Of a stretch of 64,000 nt of DNA, positions 18,479-26,757 are shown piece after piece. Origin of the DNA: Thalassospira lucentensis MCCC 1A00383 = DSM 14000 (GTDB taxonomy: Bacteria > Pseudomonadota > Alphaproteobacteria > Rhodospirillales > Thalassospiraceae); assembly GCF_000421265.1 (NCBI RefSeq), contig NZ_ATWN01000007.1:62001-126000 (forward strand). The letters are read 5' to 3'. How positions within the stretch are numbered: position 1 is the stretch's first letter; each line of letters begins with the position of its first letter. A model generated the notes under the pieces. The model saw only the letters and a program-made list of their open reading frames with translations. It did no database searches and was not told the DNA's origin. Both the position numbers and the translations under genes were made by a program.

Positions 18479-19375
18479 ATGGGGCTTCATGCGGATTTGC
18501 GCGAAAAACTGATATCTGACTATGCAAAGTTAAGTCCGCAGATGCAGAAGGCGGCGCGCCATATCCTTGATCATCCCAATGATGTTGCTCTGCGTTCAAT
18601 GCGGTCCCTTGCGCGGGCCGCCGATGTTCCGCCCAGCACGGTCACGCGCCTGATGACGGCCATTGGTGTCGATACCTGGCAACAGTTTCGCGATCATTAT
18701 CAGAACCGTTTGCTTGATCTTCCGGCAAGTTATGCCAACCGGGCGCGTGAAACCCAGAATGTCTCGCAGGATGTGGATCGCGATCAGCATTTGCTGGAAA
18801 GCATCGCACGCACCGAAATCGATAATATCGACAAGGCGTTTGGGGCGGAATTGCGGGGGCGTACCATCGACGCCTGTGTCGCGATTGAAAATGCGCGGCA
18901 GGTTTTTGTCGTCGGGCGCGGTGCGGCCTATCCGGCGGCCTATCAGTTTGCCTATGCCTATCGGTTGTTTCGCGACAATGTGGTTTTGGTCGATGGCCGG
19001 TCAGGTGCATTTGGCGATCAGTTGCGCGGGATCAACCGCCGCGATGTGATGATTGCCATCGGTGCACGTCCGTATATTCGCGATACGGTGCGCGCCGTCG
19101 AGTATGCGTGCAGTCAGCATTGCCCGGTGATTGCCATTTGTGATTCCGACGTCGCGCCGATCGCGCTTGATGCGATGATCAAACTGATCGTTTCGGATAA
19201 GTCTCAGTCCTTTTTCCAAAGCTTTACCGCTGCGGTGTCGCTTGTACAGGCGATTGTTGCCCTGCTTGTCGCGCGCGGTGGGCAAAAGGCCCTGGAGCGG
19301 ATTGCCTCGGCCGAAGAACAACTTGCAGCCTTTGATACCTATGTCGAAGATCCCAGCCCCACACGGAATTCCTGA
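18479..19375 (+). CDS. MurR/RpiR family transcriptional regulator
   Basis: 298 residues. The N-terminal HTH_6 domain spans about residues 5-75 (SMRSLARAADVPPSTVTRLMTAIG is the helix-turn-helix). A sugar-isomerase (SIS) ligand domain spans about 125-260 with VFVVGRGAAYPAAYQFAYAYRLF and AIGARPYIRDT. Family members usually sense phosphosugars or other small anionic metabolites. Here the three-base gap to an aminotransferase followed by a BKACE enzyme points to an amino or keto acid as effector. Palindromes with TGAAAC/GTTTCA half-sites upstream are candidate operators. Confidence 0.9.
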   Translation: MGLHADLREKLISDYAKLSPQMQKAARHILDHPNDVALRSMRSLARAADVPPSTVTRLMTAIGVDTWQQFRDHYQNRLLDLPASYANRARETQNVSQDVDRDQHLLESIARTEIDNIDKAFGAELRGRTIDACVAIENARQVFVVGRGAAYPAAYQFAYAYRLFRDNVVLVDGRSGAFGDQLRGINRRDVMIAIGARPYIRDTVRAVEYACSQHCPVIAICDSDVAPIALDAMIKLIVSDKSQSFFQSFTAAVSLVQAIVALLVARGGQKALERIASAEEQLAAFDTYVEDPSPTRNS

Positions 19376-19377
19376 TC

Positions 19378-20754
19378 ATGACGCATGCATCAAACACCTC
19401 ATCTGCCCCCAATGCCAAAACCCACGTGCTTCATCGCAGCAGTGTCGCGACCCCGCCGCGTGCGATCCGGGGCGAGGGGATCTATATCTTTGACGAGAAT
19501 GGCAAAAGTTATCTGGACGCCTGCGGTGGAGCGGCGGTGTCGTGCCTTGGACATTCTGATGCGGATGTCCGTGCGGCGATGCATGCCCAGATTGATCAGA
19601 TTGCCTATGCCCATTCCGGGTTCTTTTCATCCGATGCGATGGAAGAACTGGCCGATGACCTGATTGCCCATGCACCCGATGGGATGGATAAGGTTTATTT
19701 TGTGTCAGGCGGGTCGGAGGCAACCGAGGCCGCGCTTAAAATGGCGCGGCAATATTATCTTGAAATCGGGCAGCCGGACCGGAAATACGTTATTGCGCGC
19801 AGGCAGTCCTATCATGGCAATACGCTGGGGGCGCTGTCGGTCGGCGGCAATATGTGGCGCCGCCAACAGTTTGAGCCACTGTTGATCACGGCAACCCATA
19901 TCGCGCCAGTGTACCAATATCGTGATCAGCGCGACGGTGAAACCGAAGCTGAATACGGTCTTCGCGTTGCCAATGAATTGGAAACCGCAATCCTTGAACT
20001 GGGCGCACAAAATGTTGCTGCCTTTGTGGCCGAGCCGGTTGTCGGCGCGACATCGGGTGCGGTGGCGCCAGTGCCGGGGTATTTCAAGCGCGTGCGCGAG
20101 ATTTGCGATCAGTATGGCGTGTTGCTGATTTTGGATGAAGTCATGTGTGGCATGGGCCGAACCGGCACCTTGCACGCGATTGAGCAGGAAGGCATTTCAG
20201 GCGATATTCAAACCATCGCCAAGGGGTTGGGGGCGGGCTATCAGCCGATTGGTGCGGTTCTGGTTTCAAAGAAAATCAATGATGCCATCGCCAACGGATC
20301 GGGCTTTTTCCAGCATGGGCATACCTATCAGGGGCATGCGACGGCCTGTGCAGCCGCCTTGGCAACCCAGCGCGCCATTCGGGAGCGTGATCTTTTGAGT
20401 AATGTTGTCAAACAGGGCGAAAATCTTGCCGATGGCCTTCGGGCTAAACTGGGGCAGCACCCGTTTGTTGGGGATATTCGCGGACGGGGCCTGTTTCGCG
20501 GGGTGGAACTGGTGGCCAACCGCGAAATCAAAGACCCGTTTGACCCCAATATGAATATCAATGCCAAGATCAAGAAGGCGGCCTTTGCACGTGGGCTTAT
20601 GGCCTATCCGATGGGCGGGACGATTGACGGAGTGCGCGGCGATCATGTGTTGTTTGCCCCGGCGTTTATTGTGACTGAGGATGATGTTGCCAAGATTGTT
20701 GATCTTTTTGCCGCCGCCCTTGATGACGTTTTTGTCGCAGAAGGACTGGCATAA
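19378..20754 (+). CDS. Class-III pyridoxal-phosphate aminotransferase
   Basis: 458-residue omega-amino-acid:2-oxoacid or pyruvate transaminase of the class-III fold. Cofactor features: FVSGGSEATEAALK near residues 108-121, SYHGNT at 144-149, D253 in LLILDEVMCGMGRTG, and the Schiff-base lysine K282 in TIAKGLGAGYQP. Class-III enzymes often act on amines away from the alpha position. The next gene overlaps its stop by one base and is a beta-keto-acid cleavage enzyme, so a beta-amino acid converted to a beta-keto acid is a reasonable substrate guess. The substrate is not determined by sequence alone. Confidence 0.88.
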   Translation: MTHASNTSSAPNAKTHVLHRSSVATPPRAIRGEGIYIFDENGKSYLDACGGAAVSCLGHSDADVRAAMHAQIDQIAYAHSGFFSSDAMEELADDLIAHAPDGMDKVYFVSGGSEATEAALKMARQYYLEIGQPDRKYVIARRQSYHGNTLGALSVGGNMWRRQQFEPLLITATHIAPVYQYRDQRDGETEAEYGLRVANELETAILELGAQNVAAFVAEPVVGATSGAVAPVPGYFKRVREICDQYGVLLILDEVMCGMGRTGTLHAIEQEGISGDIQTIAKGLGAGYQPIGAVLVSKKINDAIANGSGFFQHGHTYQGHATACAAALATQRAIRERDLLSNVVKQGENLADGLRAKLGQHPFVGDIRGRGLFRGVELVANREIKDPFDPNMNINAKIKKAAFARGLMAYPMGGTIDGVRGDHVLFAPAFIVTEDDVAKIVDLFAAALDDVFVAEGLA

Positions 20755-21584
20755 TGGCATATGGCCAGACACCGTTTGTGATTGCCGCAGCCCCGAATGG
20801 CGCGCGAAAAACCAAGACCGATGTACCCAATATCCCGATTACTCCGGCTGAAGTCGCCCAAACGGCCCTTGCGTGCAAGCAGGCCGGTGCGGCGATGATG
20901 CATCTGCATGTCCGTGATGAGGAACAGAAACACAGTCTTGATATCGGGCGGTATCGCGAAATGCTGACCGAAGTCCGCGCTGCAGTCGGTGATGATATGG
21001 TTTTGCAGGTCACAACCGAGGCGGTCGGGATGTATAGTGCCGATGATCAGATGGCGATGGTCCGCGGGCTTGTGCCCGAGGCGGTGTCGATTGCCATTCG
21101 TGAAATCGCACCGGATGGCTTTGACGTGAGTGCGATAAAATCATTCTTTGCCTTCATGCGCGAAGCCAAAATTTCCCCGCAGTTCATTCTTTATGCCTCT
21201 GATGACGTCAGGCGGTTTAACCAACTGGTGGAAGAAGGGATTTTGCCGGGGGAAAAGTTCCCGGTTTTGTTTGTTTTAGGGCGCTATAGCGTGGGGCAGG
21301 TCTCTGATCCGGCTGATTTATTGCCATTTATCGGAACGAGTTCTTATATCTCTACGTGGATGGTGTGTGCGTTTGGGGCGTTTGAGAATGCCTGTATCCT
21401 GACCGGCGCCGGATTGGGCGGGCATGCGCGCATTGGATTTGAAAATAATCATCTTTTGGTTGACGGATCGCCTGCGGACCATAATGCTGAGTTGATTGCT
21501 CAGGCGCGCGAGGGTGCCCGCCATATGGCGCGAAAAATCGCGACGGGCGAACAGGCCAAGCAGATCATGCACCCCGTATGGTAG
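20754..21584 (+). CDS. Beta-keto acid cleavage enzyme (BKACE, DUF849)
   Basis: 276-residue TIM-barrel zinc enzyme. BKACE enzymes condense a beta-keto acid with acetyl-CoA and release acetoacetate plus a new acyl-CoA; the founding member Kce acts in lysine fermentation. Zinc ligands are visible as H50 and H52 (MMHLHVRD) and E230. The arginine of the catalytic dyad is R226 (HARIGFENN). The usual aspartate after the zinc-binding glutamate is asparagine here (N231 instead of the E-D of most members). The ATG overlaps the aminotransferase stop (TAATG), so translation is coupled. Substrate unknown. Confidence 0.88.
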   Translation: MAYGQTPFVIAAAPNGARKTKTDVPNIPITPAEVAQTALACKQAGAAMMHLHVRDEEQKHSLDIGRYREMLTEVRAAVGDDMVLQVTTEAVGMYSADDQMAMVRGLVPEAVSIAIREIAPDGFDVSAIKSFFAFMREAKISPQFILYASDDVRRFNQLVEEGILPGEKFPVLFVLGRYSVGQVSDPADLLPFIGTSSYISTWMVCAFGAFENACILTGAGLGGHARIGFENNHLLVDGSPADHNAELIAQAREGARHMARKIATGEQAKQIMHPVW

Positions 21585-21692
21585 CTGTGGCCAGTCTCAG
21601 CGGCAAAAGTGCAGAAAACTTAAATTCTATCAGGAGGTTTCGGGCTTTATAGGCTTTTAATTCGGTGTTCCGATACCTATAATCCCGCCGTC

Positions 21693-21718
21693 GAAACATC
21701 TGATTTATCTGATGTTTC
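21693..21718 (+). promoter_or_regulatory. Inverted repeat GAAACATC-N10-GATGTTTC upstream of the TAXI-TRAP genes
   Basis: Perfect eight-base inverted repeat about 70 bases upstream of the binding-protein ATG. Its GAAAC and GTTTC cores match the half-sites in front of the RpiR gene at 18263-18280 and 18387-18412. Proposed shared operator; inference. Confidence 0.5.
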
Positions 21719-21789
21719 TATGTGATTCTTCTGTTCCACGCGGAGCGGTTGAATTCGTAATAATAGGGTGTACAAGGGAGCTATTCCTA

Positions 21790-22767
21790 ATGAAAAAACT
21801 TATTGCTGTAGCGGGTGCAGTTGCTGCGATTGCAGGTGCCTCGCTCTTCGCCGGTCCGGCGTCGGCACAGGAAAACCGTTTCATCACCATCGGTACCGGT
21901 GGCGTAACGGGCGTTTACTACCCGACCGGTGGTGCAATCTGCCGTCTGGTAAACAAAGATCGTAAAGAGCACGGCATTCGTTGCTCGGTCGAGTCCACGG
22001 GTGGTTCGGTTTACAACATCAACACCATCCGTTCTGGCGAACTCGACATGGGTGTTGCCCAGTCCGATTGGCAGTTCCATGCCTATAACGGCACTTCGAA
22101 ATTCGAAGATCTTGGTCCGTTCGAAGACCTTCGTGCAGTGTTCTCCGTTCATCCGGAGCCGTTCACGGTTGTTGCGCGCGCAGATTCCGGCATCAAAACC
22201 TTTGACGATCTCAAAGGCAAACGCGTGAACATCGGTAACCCGGGTTCAGGCCAGCGCGGCACTATGGACGTTGTTCTTGAAGCCAAAGGCTGGTCTCTTG
22301 ATGACTTTTCCTTGGCGTCCGAACTGAAGCCAGCCGAACAGTCCCAGGCTCTGTGTGACAACAAGATCGATGCCATGATCTACACCGTTGGTCACCCGTC
22401 CGGGTCGATCCAGGAAGCAACGACAGCCTGTGATTCGGTTCTGGTAGAAGTTGCTGGTCCGGCCATCGACAAACTGGTTGCGGATAACCCGTATTACCGT
22501 GTCGCCACCATTCCGGGTGGTATGTATCGCGGCAATCCTGATGATGTTCAGACCTTTGGCGTTGGCGCGACCTTTGTGTCCTCGACCAAAACCGATGCTG
22601 ACGTCGTTTATCATGTTGTCAAAGCAGTCTTTGAAAACTTCGATGATTTCAAAAAGCTGCACCCGGCATTCTCCGTCCTGAAAAAAGAAGAAATGATCAA
22701 GGACGGCCTGTCGGCTCCGCTGCATGACGGTGCTGCGAAGTACTACAAAGAAGCAGGCTTGATGTAA
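21790..22767 (+). CDS. TAXI-family TRAP transporter solute-binding protein
   Basis: Periplasmic binding protein of a TRAP importer, 325 residues. Signal peptide [19 protein letters not shown] with cleavage after ASA-Q near residue 26. The TAXI signature is seen in [21 protein letters not shown] and [14 protein letters not shown]. An AAGGGAG ribosome site with eight-base spacing selects the ATG at 21790 over an in-frame ATG at 21712. TAXI ligands characterised elsewhere include glutamate and related dicarboxylates. Here the ligand is probably the substrate of the aminotransferase/BKACE pair upstream. A terminator follows, likely favouring excess binding protein over permease. Confidence 0.93.
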   Translation: MKKLIAVAGAVAAIAGASLFAGPASAQENRFITIGTGGVTGVYYPTGGAICRLVNKDRKEHGIRCSVESTGGSVYNINTIRSGELDMGVAQSDWQFHAYNGTSKFEDLGPFEDLRAVFSVHPEPFTVVARADSGIKTFDDLKGKRVNIGNPGSGQRGTMDVVLEAKGWSLDDFSLASELKPAEQSQALCDNKIDAMIYTVGHPSGSIQEATTACDSVLVEVAGPAIDKLVADNPYYRVATIPGGMYRGNPDDVQTFGVGATFVSSTKTDADVVYHVVKAVFENFDDFKKLHPAFSVLKKEEMIKDGLSAPLHDGAAKYYKEAGLM

Positions 22768-22778
22768 TTTCGCTGCGA

Positions 22779-22807
22779 ACGGAGGGCAAACTTGCCCTCC
22801 GTTTTCT
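22779..22807 (+). terminator. Terminator between TAXI binding protein and permease genes
   Basis: ACGGAGGGCAA pairs with TTGCCCTCCGT, followed by TTTCTTCTT. Internal position in the transporter operon suggests partial termination that tunes the protein ratio. Confidence 0.8.
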
Positions 22808-22961
22808 TCTTGCGCCTATCGGGTACTAAAAAATTGAATAACGATTACACCGTAACTTTGGTGTTTGAGTACTCCGTGGGCGACCGGTGTGTGTGTCGAC
22901 GGAGGTTTTTTGTTTCTGGGTTACCAGTGCAGATTGCTTTCGTAATGACCGGGAGTTTGTG

Positions 22962-25565
22962 ATGACCGAAAACAAAAATGGGGACAATGTATCCGTTGAT
23001 CAGGGGTTGCAGGACCTGATTGCAGAAAGCGATACAGGTGCCCGCCAGCCAGGTGGCTTGACCGCACAGATTTTGCTGTGGCTTGCCGTCGCATGGTCCT
23101 TGTTCCAGTTGTGGTATGCTTCGCCGCTGCCATTCATGTTCAATTTTGGTGTGCTGAATTCGACCGAAGCACGGTCGATCCATTTGGCGTTTGCCATTTT
23201 CCTCGCATTTATGGCCTATCCGGCGTTTAAGAATTCACCGCGCAGCTATGTCCCCATTTTTGACTGGGTTCTGGCATCTGTCGGTGCTTTATGTGCTGCG
23301 TACATTTATATCTTCTATCGGGATTTGTCCGACCGTCCGGGCCTGCCGATTACGCAGGATCTGGCGGTTGCCGGTGTTGGTTTGGTGCTGTTGCTTGAAG
23401 CCACCCGCCGCGCACTTGGCCCACCTTTGATGTGTGTGGCAATACTGTTCCTGGCTTATGTGTTCTTTGGCAATGCAGCTTGGGTACCTGACGTCCTGCA
23501 ATGGGCGGGGGCGAGTTTCTCTAAGGCGATGTCGCATCAGTGGATTACCACCGAAGGCGTGTTTGGCATTGCACTTGGCGTTTCAACAAGCTTCGTGTTC
23601 CTGTTTGTGCTGTTTGGCTCATTGCTTGATAAAGCCGGGGCTGGCAACTATTTCATCAAGGTCGCGTTTGCAGCCCTTGGTCATATGCGCGGTGGTCCGG
23701 CAAAAGCAGCCGTTCTGTCATCGGCCATGACCGGTTTGATTTCAGGGTCCTCGATTGCCAACGTGGTCACCACCGGGACCTTTACAATCCCGCTGATGAA
23801 GCGTGTTGGTTTCTCGGGTGAGAAGGCCGGTGCGGTTGAAGTCGCATCGTCGGTCAATGGACAGATCATGCCGCCGGTCATGGGGGCTGCGGCCTTCCTG
23901 ATGGTCGAGTATGTCGGTATTCCCTATCCGGAAGTCATCAAGCATGCCTTCCTGCCGGCAACGATTTCCTATATCGCGCTGATTTACATCGTCCATCTTG
24001 AGGCGCTCAAGGCCAATATGAAAGGCCTGCCAAAGCTGCATACCTCGACACTTAGTCAGACGATGATGCGCTCGTTACTGTTCGTCTTGTCGCTGGTTGT
24101 TCTGTCTGGGGTGATTTATTACGCCATCACCTTACAGAAACAGGTGTTTGGTGAGGGGGTTGGCTGGATTGTCGCTATCGAATGTGCGGTGGTGTATTTT
24201 GCTGGCCTGTATTATGCAGCGAGATACCCTGACCTTGAGCTTGATGACCCCAATCAGCCGGTGGTCAAGCTGCCGGAACTAGGCGAAACCGCAAAGGCTG
24301 GTTTGCATTATCTGCTGCCGGTTGTGGTTTTGGTCTGGTTCCTGATGATTGAGTTGAAATCACCGGGACTTTCGGCCTTTTGGGCTACGGTTCTGATGAT
24401 CTTCATCATGTTGACCCAGCGTCCGGTCAAGGCGTTCTTCCGTAAGCAACCTGATTATATGAACGAGCTGCGTGCTGGTTTGATTGACGTGGTAGATGGT
24501 TTGGCGACCGGTGCGCGCAATATGATCGGCATCGGTGTTGCAACTGCCGCCGCCGGGATCATTGTGGGCACGGTATCGCTGACCGGGATCGGTCAGGTGA
24601 TGGTTGAGTTCGTCGAACTGATTTCGGGCGGCAACTTGATGCTGATCCTAATCTTTACCGCGATCATCAGTCTGATTCTTGGTATGGGGTTGCCGACCAC
24701 GGCGAACTATATCGTGGTATCGAGCCTGATGGCGCCGGTGATTGTCGAACTTGGGGCGGCAAACGGATTGATCGTGCCGCTGATTGCGGTCCATCTGTTC
24801 GTATTCTATTTCGGAATCATGGCTGATGTTACTCCGCCGGTGGGGCTGGCGTCCTTTGCCGCGGCCGCGATATCAGGTGCCGATCCGATGAAGACCGGTT
24901 TTGTCGCATTTTTCTATTCGATGCGCACCGCGGTTTTGCCGTTCTTGTTCCTGTTCAATACGCAGCTTTTGATGATCGGTCTGGATCACCCGATTGATGT
25001 GGTGGTGGTGATTATCATATCAACGATTGCCATGTTGATCTTTGCCGCCGCGACGCAAGGGTATTTCTTTGCCCGATCGAAACTGTGGGAAAGTGCAGCA
25101 CTTCTGCTGATTGCGTTCAGTTTGTTCCGTCCGGGGTTCTGGCTTGATATGATCGAGCCGCCTTATGAAAACCTTCCCGCGACAGAAATTGTACAAAAAG
25201 CGGCGGAAATGCCGGCCAATACCAGCATCCTTCTGGATGTTGAGGGCATCAGTCTGGAAGGTGACGACGTCGCCAAGTCTGTGATGTTGCCTTTGGGGCC
25301 GGAAGCATCAGGTGAAGATCGGCTGTATAACGCAGGTCTTTCGGTCCGTGACGAAAACGGGAAGATCTTTATCGACGACCTGGTGTTTGGTGGCCCGGCC
25401 GAGAAAGCGGGGCTTGATTTCGATTTTGAAATCACCGCGATCAAGGTGGAAGCCAGCCGTATGCCCAAAGAGGTGTTCTATATCCCGGCGTTCTTGTTGC
25501 TGGGTGGGATCATCGTTCTGCAACGCCGTCGTCGTCGCGCCGAATTGGCGCTTGAAGCGGCTTAA
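22962..25565 (+). CDS. TRAP transporter permease, fused small and large subunits, with DUF3394-type C-terminus
   Basis: 867-residue inner-membrane protein. The first four helices form the DctQ-like part (about residues 30-200) and about twelve more form the DctM-like part. Large-subunit landmarks are GVSTSFVFLFVLFGSLLDKAG, SGSSIANVVTTGTFTIPLMK and GMGLPTTANYIV. A C-terminal extension of some 150 residues contains a PDZ-like stretch (DDLVFGGPAEKAGLDFD) and a last membrane helix, as in DUF3394-containing TAXI permeases. ATG 22962 follows GGGAG with six bases spacing; the frame extends upstream but without a ribosome site. Coupled functionally to the TAXI protein at 21790 and the Usp gene. Confidence 0.92.
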   Translation: MTENKNGDNVSVDQGLQDLIAESDTGARQPGGLTAQILLWLAVAWSLFQLWYASPLPFMFNFGVLNSTEARSIHLAFAIFLAFMAYPAFKNSPRSYVPIFDWVLASVGALCAAYIYIFYRDLSDRPGLPITQDLAVAGVGLVLLLEATRRALGPPLMCVAILFLAYVFFGNAAWVPDVLQWAGASFSKAMSHQWITTEGVFGIALGVSTSFVFLFVLFGSLLDKAGAGNYFIKVAFAALGHMRGGPAKAAVLSSAMTGLISGSSIANVVTTGTFTIPLMKRVGFSGEKAGAVEVASSVNGQIMPPVMGAAAFLMVEYVGIPYPEVIKHAFLPATISYIALIYIVHLEALKANMKGLPKLHTSTLSQTMMRSLLFVLSLVVLSGVIYYAITLQKQVFGEGVGWIVAIECAVVYFAGLYYAARYPDLELDDPNQPVVKLPELGETAKAGLHYLLPVVVLVWFLMIELKSPGLSAFWATVLMIFIMLTQRPVKAFFRKQPDYMNELRAGLIDVVDGLATGARNMIGIGVATAAAGIIVGTVSLTGIGQVMVEFVELISGGNLMLILIFTAIISLILGMGLPTTANYIVVSSLMAPVIVELGAANGLIVPLIAVHLFVFYFGIMADVTPPVGLASFAAAAISGADPMKTGFVAFFYSMRTAVLPFLFLFNTQLLMIGLDHPIDVVVVIIISTIAMLIFAAATQGYFFARSKLWESAALLLIAFSLFRPGFWLDMIEPPYENLPATEIVQKAAEMPANTSILLDVEGISLEGDDVAKSVMLPLGPEASGEDRLYNAGLSVRDENGKIFIDDLVFGGPAEKAGLDFDFEITAIKVEASRMPKEVFYIPAFLLLGGIIVLQRRRRRAELALEAA

Positions 25566-25579
25566 GGAGGGCCAGGTTC

Positions 25580-26008
25580 ATGTATAAGGATATTCTGGTT
25601 ACAGTGGATCTTGATCATGACTCGTCGTGGAAAAAGGCGGTTCCGGTTGCGATCAAGCAGGCGCAAAGTTTTGGCGCACGTCTTCACGTTTTGACAGTGG
25701 TGCCCACGGTCGGCATGTCGATGGTCGGGCAATTCTTTCCGAAGGGCTACGAGACCAAGGTTCTTGATGCCTATAATGAGCGTCTGCATGAGTTCGTGTC
25801 GGAGCATATTCCGAACGATATCAAGGTGCAGCACATCATCGGGCAGGGAACGGTTTACGAAGTGATCCTGAAAATGGCGAAAAAAACCAAATGCGATCTG
25901 ATCGTGATTGGGGCGCATCGTCCGGAACTCAAGGATTACCTTCTGGGGCCGAATGCTGCGCGTGTTGTTCGTCATGCGGACTGTTCTGTGATGGTTGTTC
26001 GCGAATAG
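25580..26008 (+). CDS. Universal stress protein (UspA) of a TRAP operon
   Basis: 142-residue Usp-fold cytoplasmic protein beginning MYKDILVTVDLDHD. An AAGGAGGG ribosome site starts at the permease stop codon. TRAP operons elsewhere carry such a gene (TeaD of Halomonas modulates ectoine import), so it probably regulates the transporter. The nucleotide-binding motif G-2x-G-9x-G-S/T is altered: GAHRPELKDYLLGPN lacks the second glycine and has proline after the last one. ATP binding may therefore be changed or lost. Confidence 0.88.
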   Translation: MYKDILVTVDLDHDSSWKKAVPVAIKQAQSFGARLHVLTVVPTVGMSMVGQFFPKGYETKVLDAYNERLHEFVSEHIPNDIKVQHIIGQGTVYEVILKMAKKTKCDLIVIGAHRPELKDYLLGPNAARVVRHADCSVMVVRE

Positions 26009-26044
26009 CTGCATCCTGAACAAGGCATAAAAACGATATAGGAA

Positions 26045-26075
26045 AGGGGCGATGCATATGCATCGCCCCTTTTTG
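26045..26075. terminator. Terminator shared by the TRAP operon and the convergent NPC-repeat gene
   Basis: AGGGGCGATGCA pairs exactly with TGCATCGCCCCT and is followed by TTTTTG on the plus strand. On the minus strand it is followed by TTTCC. Works well for the plus strand and could serve both directions. Confidence 0.8.
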
Positions 26076-26104
26076 TCATCAGGAAAATATTTGGGTGTGC
26101 GTGA

Positions 26105-26419
26105 TTATTTCGCAGCGCACGGATTTGCCGCACATGGGTTCGCGGCCGCACAGGGGTTGGCGGCGCATGGGCTGCACGGGCTGCAGGGATTAACGACCTT
26201 TTTCGCCGCACACGGATTGGCGGCACACGGGTTTGCCGCGCATGGGTTCGCAGCACATGGGTTGGCTGCACAAGGATTTGCCGTGCAGGTTGCGACTTCT
26301 GCGGTCGGGGTGGGCAGCGGTGCGGCCATCGCCATCGGTGCGGCCATGGCGAGGCTGGCGCCAACGGCAAGTGCCGGGATAAGGGCGGTTTGGGCGAAAC
26401 GATTTGTTTTCTTGGTCAT
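26105..26419 (-). CDS. Secreted cysteine-rich NPC-repeat protein
   Basis: 104 residues. The first about 34 residues are a Sec signal (basic start MTKKTNR, hydrophobic core, AMAAP at the end). The mature part is almost only the five-residue unit A-A-N-P-C repeated, interrupted by KKVVNPCSPCSPC, giving 12 cysteines in about 70 residues and no aromatic residues. An AGAGAGG ribosome site precedes the ATG. The DNA shows degenerate 15-base tandem repeats with varied third positions, so the peptide repeat is under selection rather than a recent slippage product. I know of no established function. Regular thiols suggest metal binding (copper, zinc) or redox or disulfide structure. The divergent neighbour is an exported FGE-like protein. 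Confidence 0.75.
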   Translation of the reverse strand: MTKKTNRFAQTALIPALAVGASLAMAAPMAMAAPLPTPTAEVATCTANPCAANPCAANPCAANPCAANPCAAKKVVNPCSPCSPCAANPCAAANPCAANPCAAK

Positions 26420-26757
26420 TATTGCCTCTCTGAAGATGCTGTCATTAAATGTCGGAAGGAGCGTGATTGAGCTAACGTCCTCAAGCCACGCCGACTATGG
26501 CGCAAATCATCTGGGAGGCGGCGTCACATAGTTTCACTGTTCTGTGACAGCCCCGTGTGGGGCGGGGGTTCGGTGCTTATATGCCAATCCCCTTATCTTG
26601 GGTAAAATCGAAAGCCAGACGGGGAATAAACTGGCCAAACTTATTGAAAAGCCGGTCAAATTTCATCATGTTGATGATAATGGGCTAAGTTGGGTGGTGC
26701 CGCTTGGCGGGTTGAATAATCCGTGAGAATGGGATCCGGGCAAAACGGGAATTACCG
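26420..26757. promoter_or_regulatory. Divergent intergenic region of the NPC-repeat and FGE-like genes
   Basis: Non-coding as far as can be seen. It holds an inverted repeat GTCACA-N14-TGTGAC at 26523-26548, near the middle. The half-sites resemble those of Crp/Fnr sites but their order is inside-out (TCACA before TGTGA), so no regulator is assigned. A 60-codon frame at 26544 has no ribosome site and no recognisable features. Confidence 0.4.

Noticed and set aside
26052..26531. 159-codon plus-strand frame rich in A-A-H-G-F repeats
   Set aside because: It is the antisense image of the NPC-repeat gene. The minus frame has a signal peptide and an AGAGAGG ribosome site; this one has neither.
26523..26548. 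Crp/Fnr site in the NPC-repeat / FGE-like promoter region
   Set aside because: The half-sites are in the reverse order (TCACA-N-TGTGA) of a Crp site, so only an inverted repeat is reported.
26544..26726. 60-codon frame between NPC-repeat and FGE-like genes
   Set aside because: No ribosome site, no family-like composition, and it occupies a divergent promoter region.
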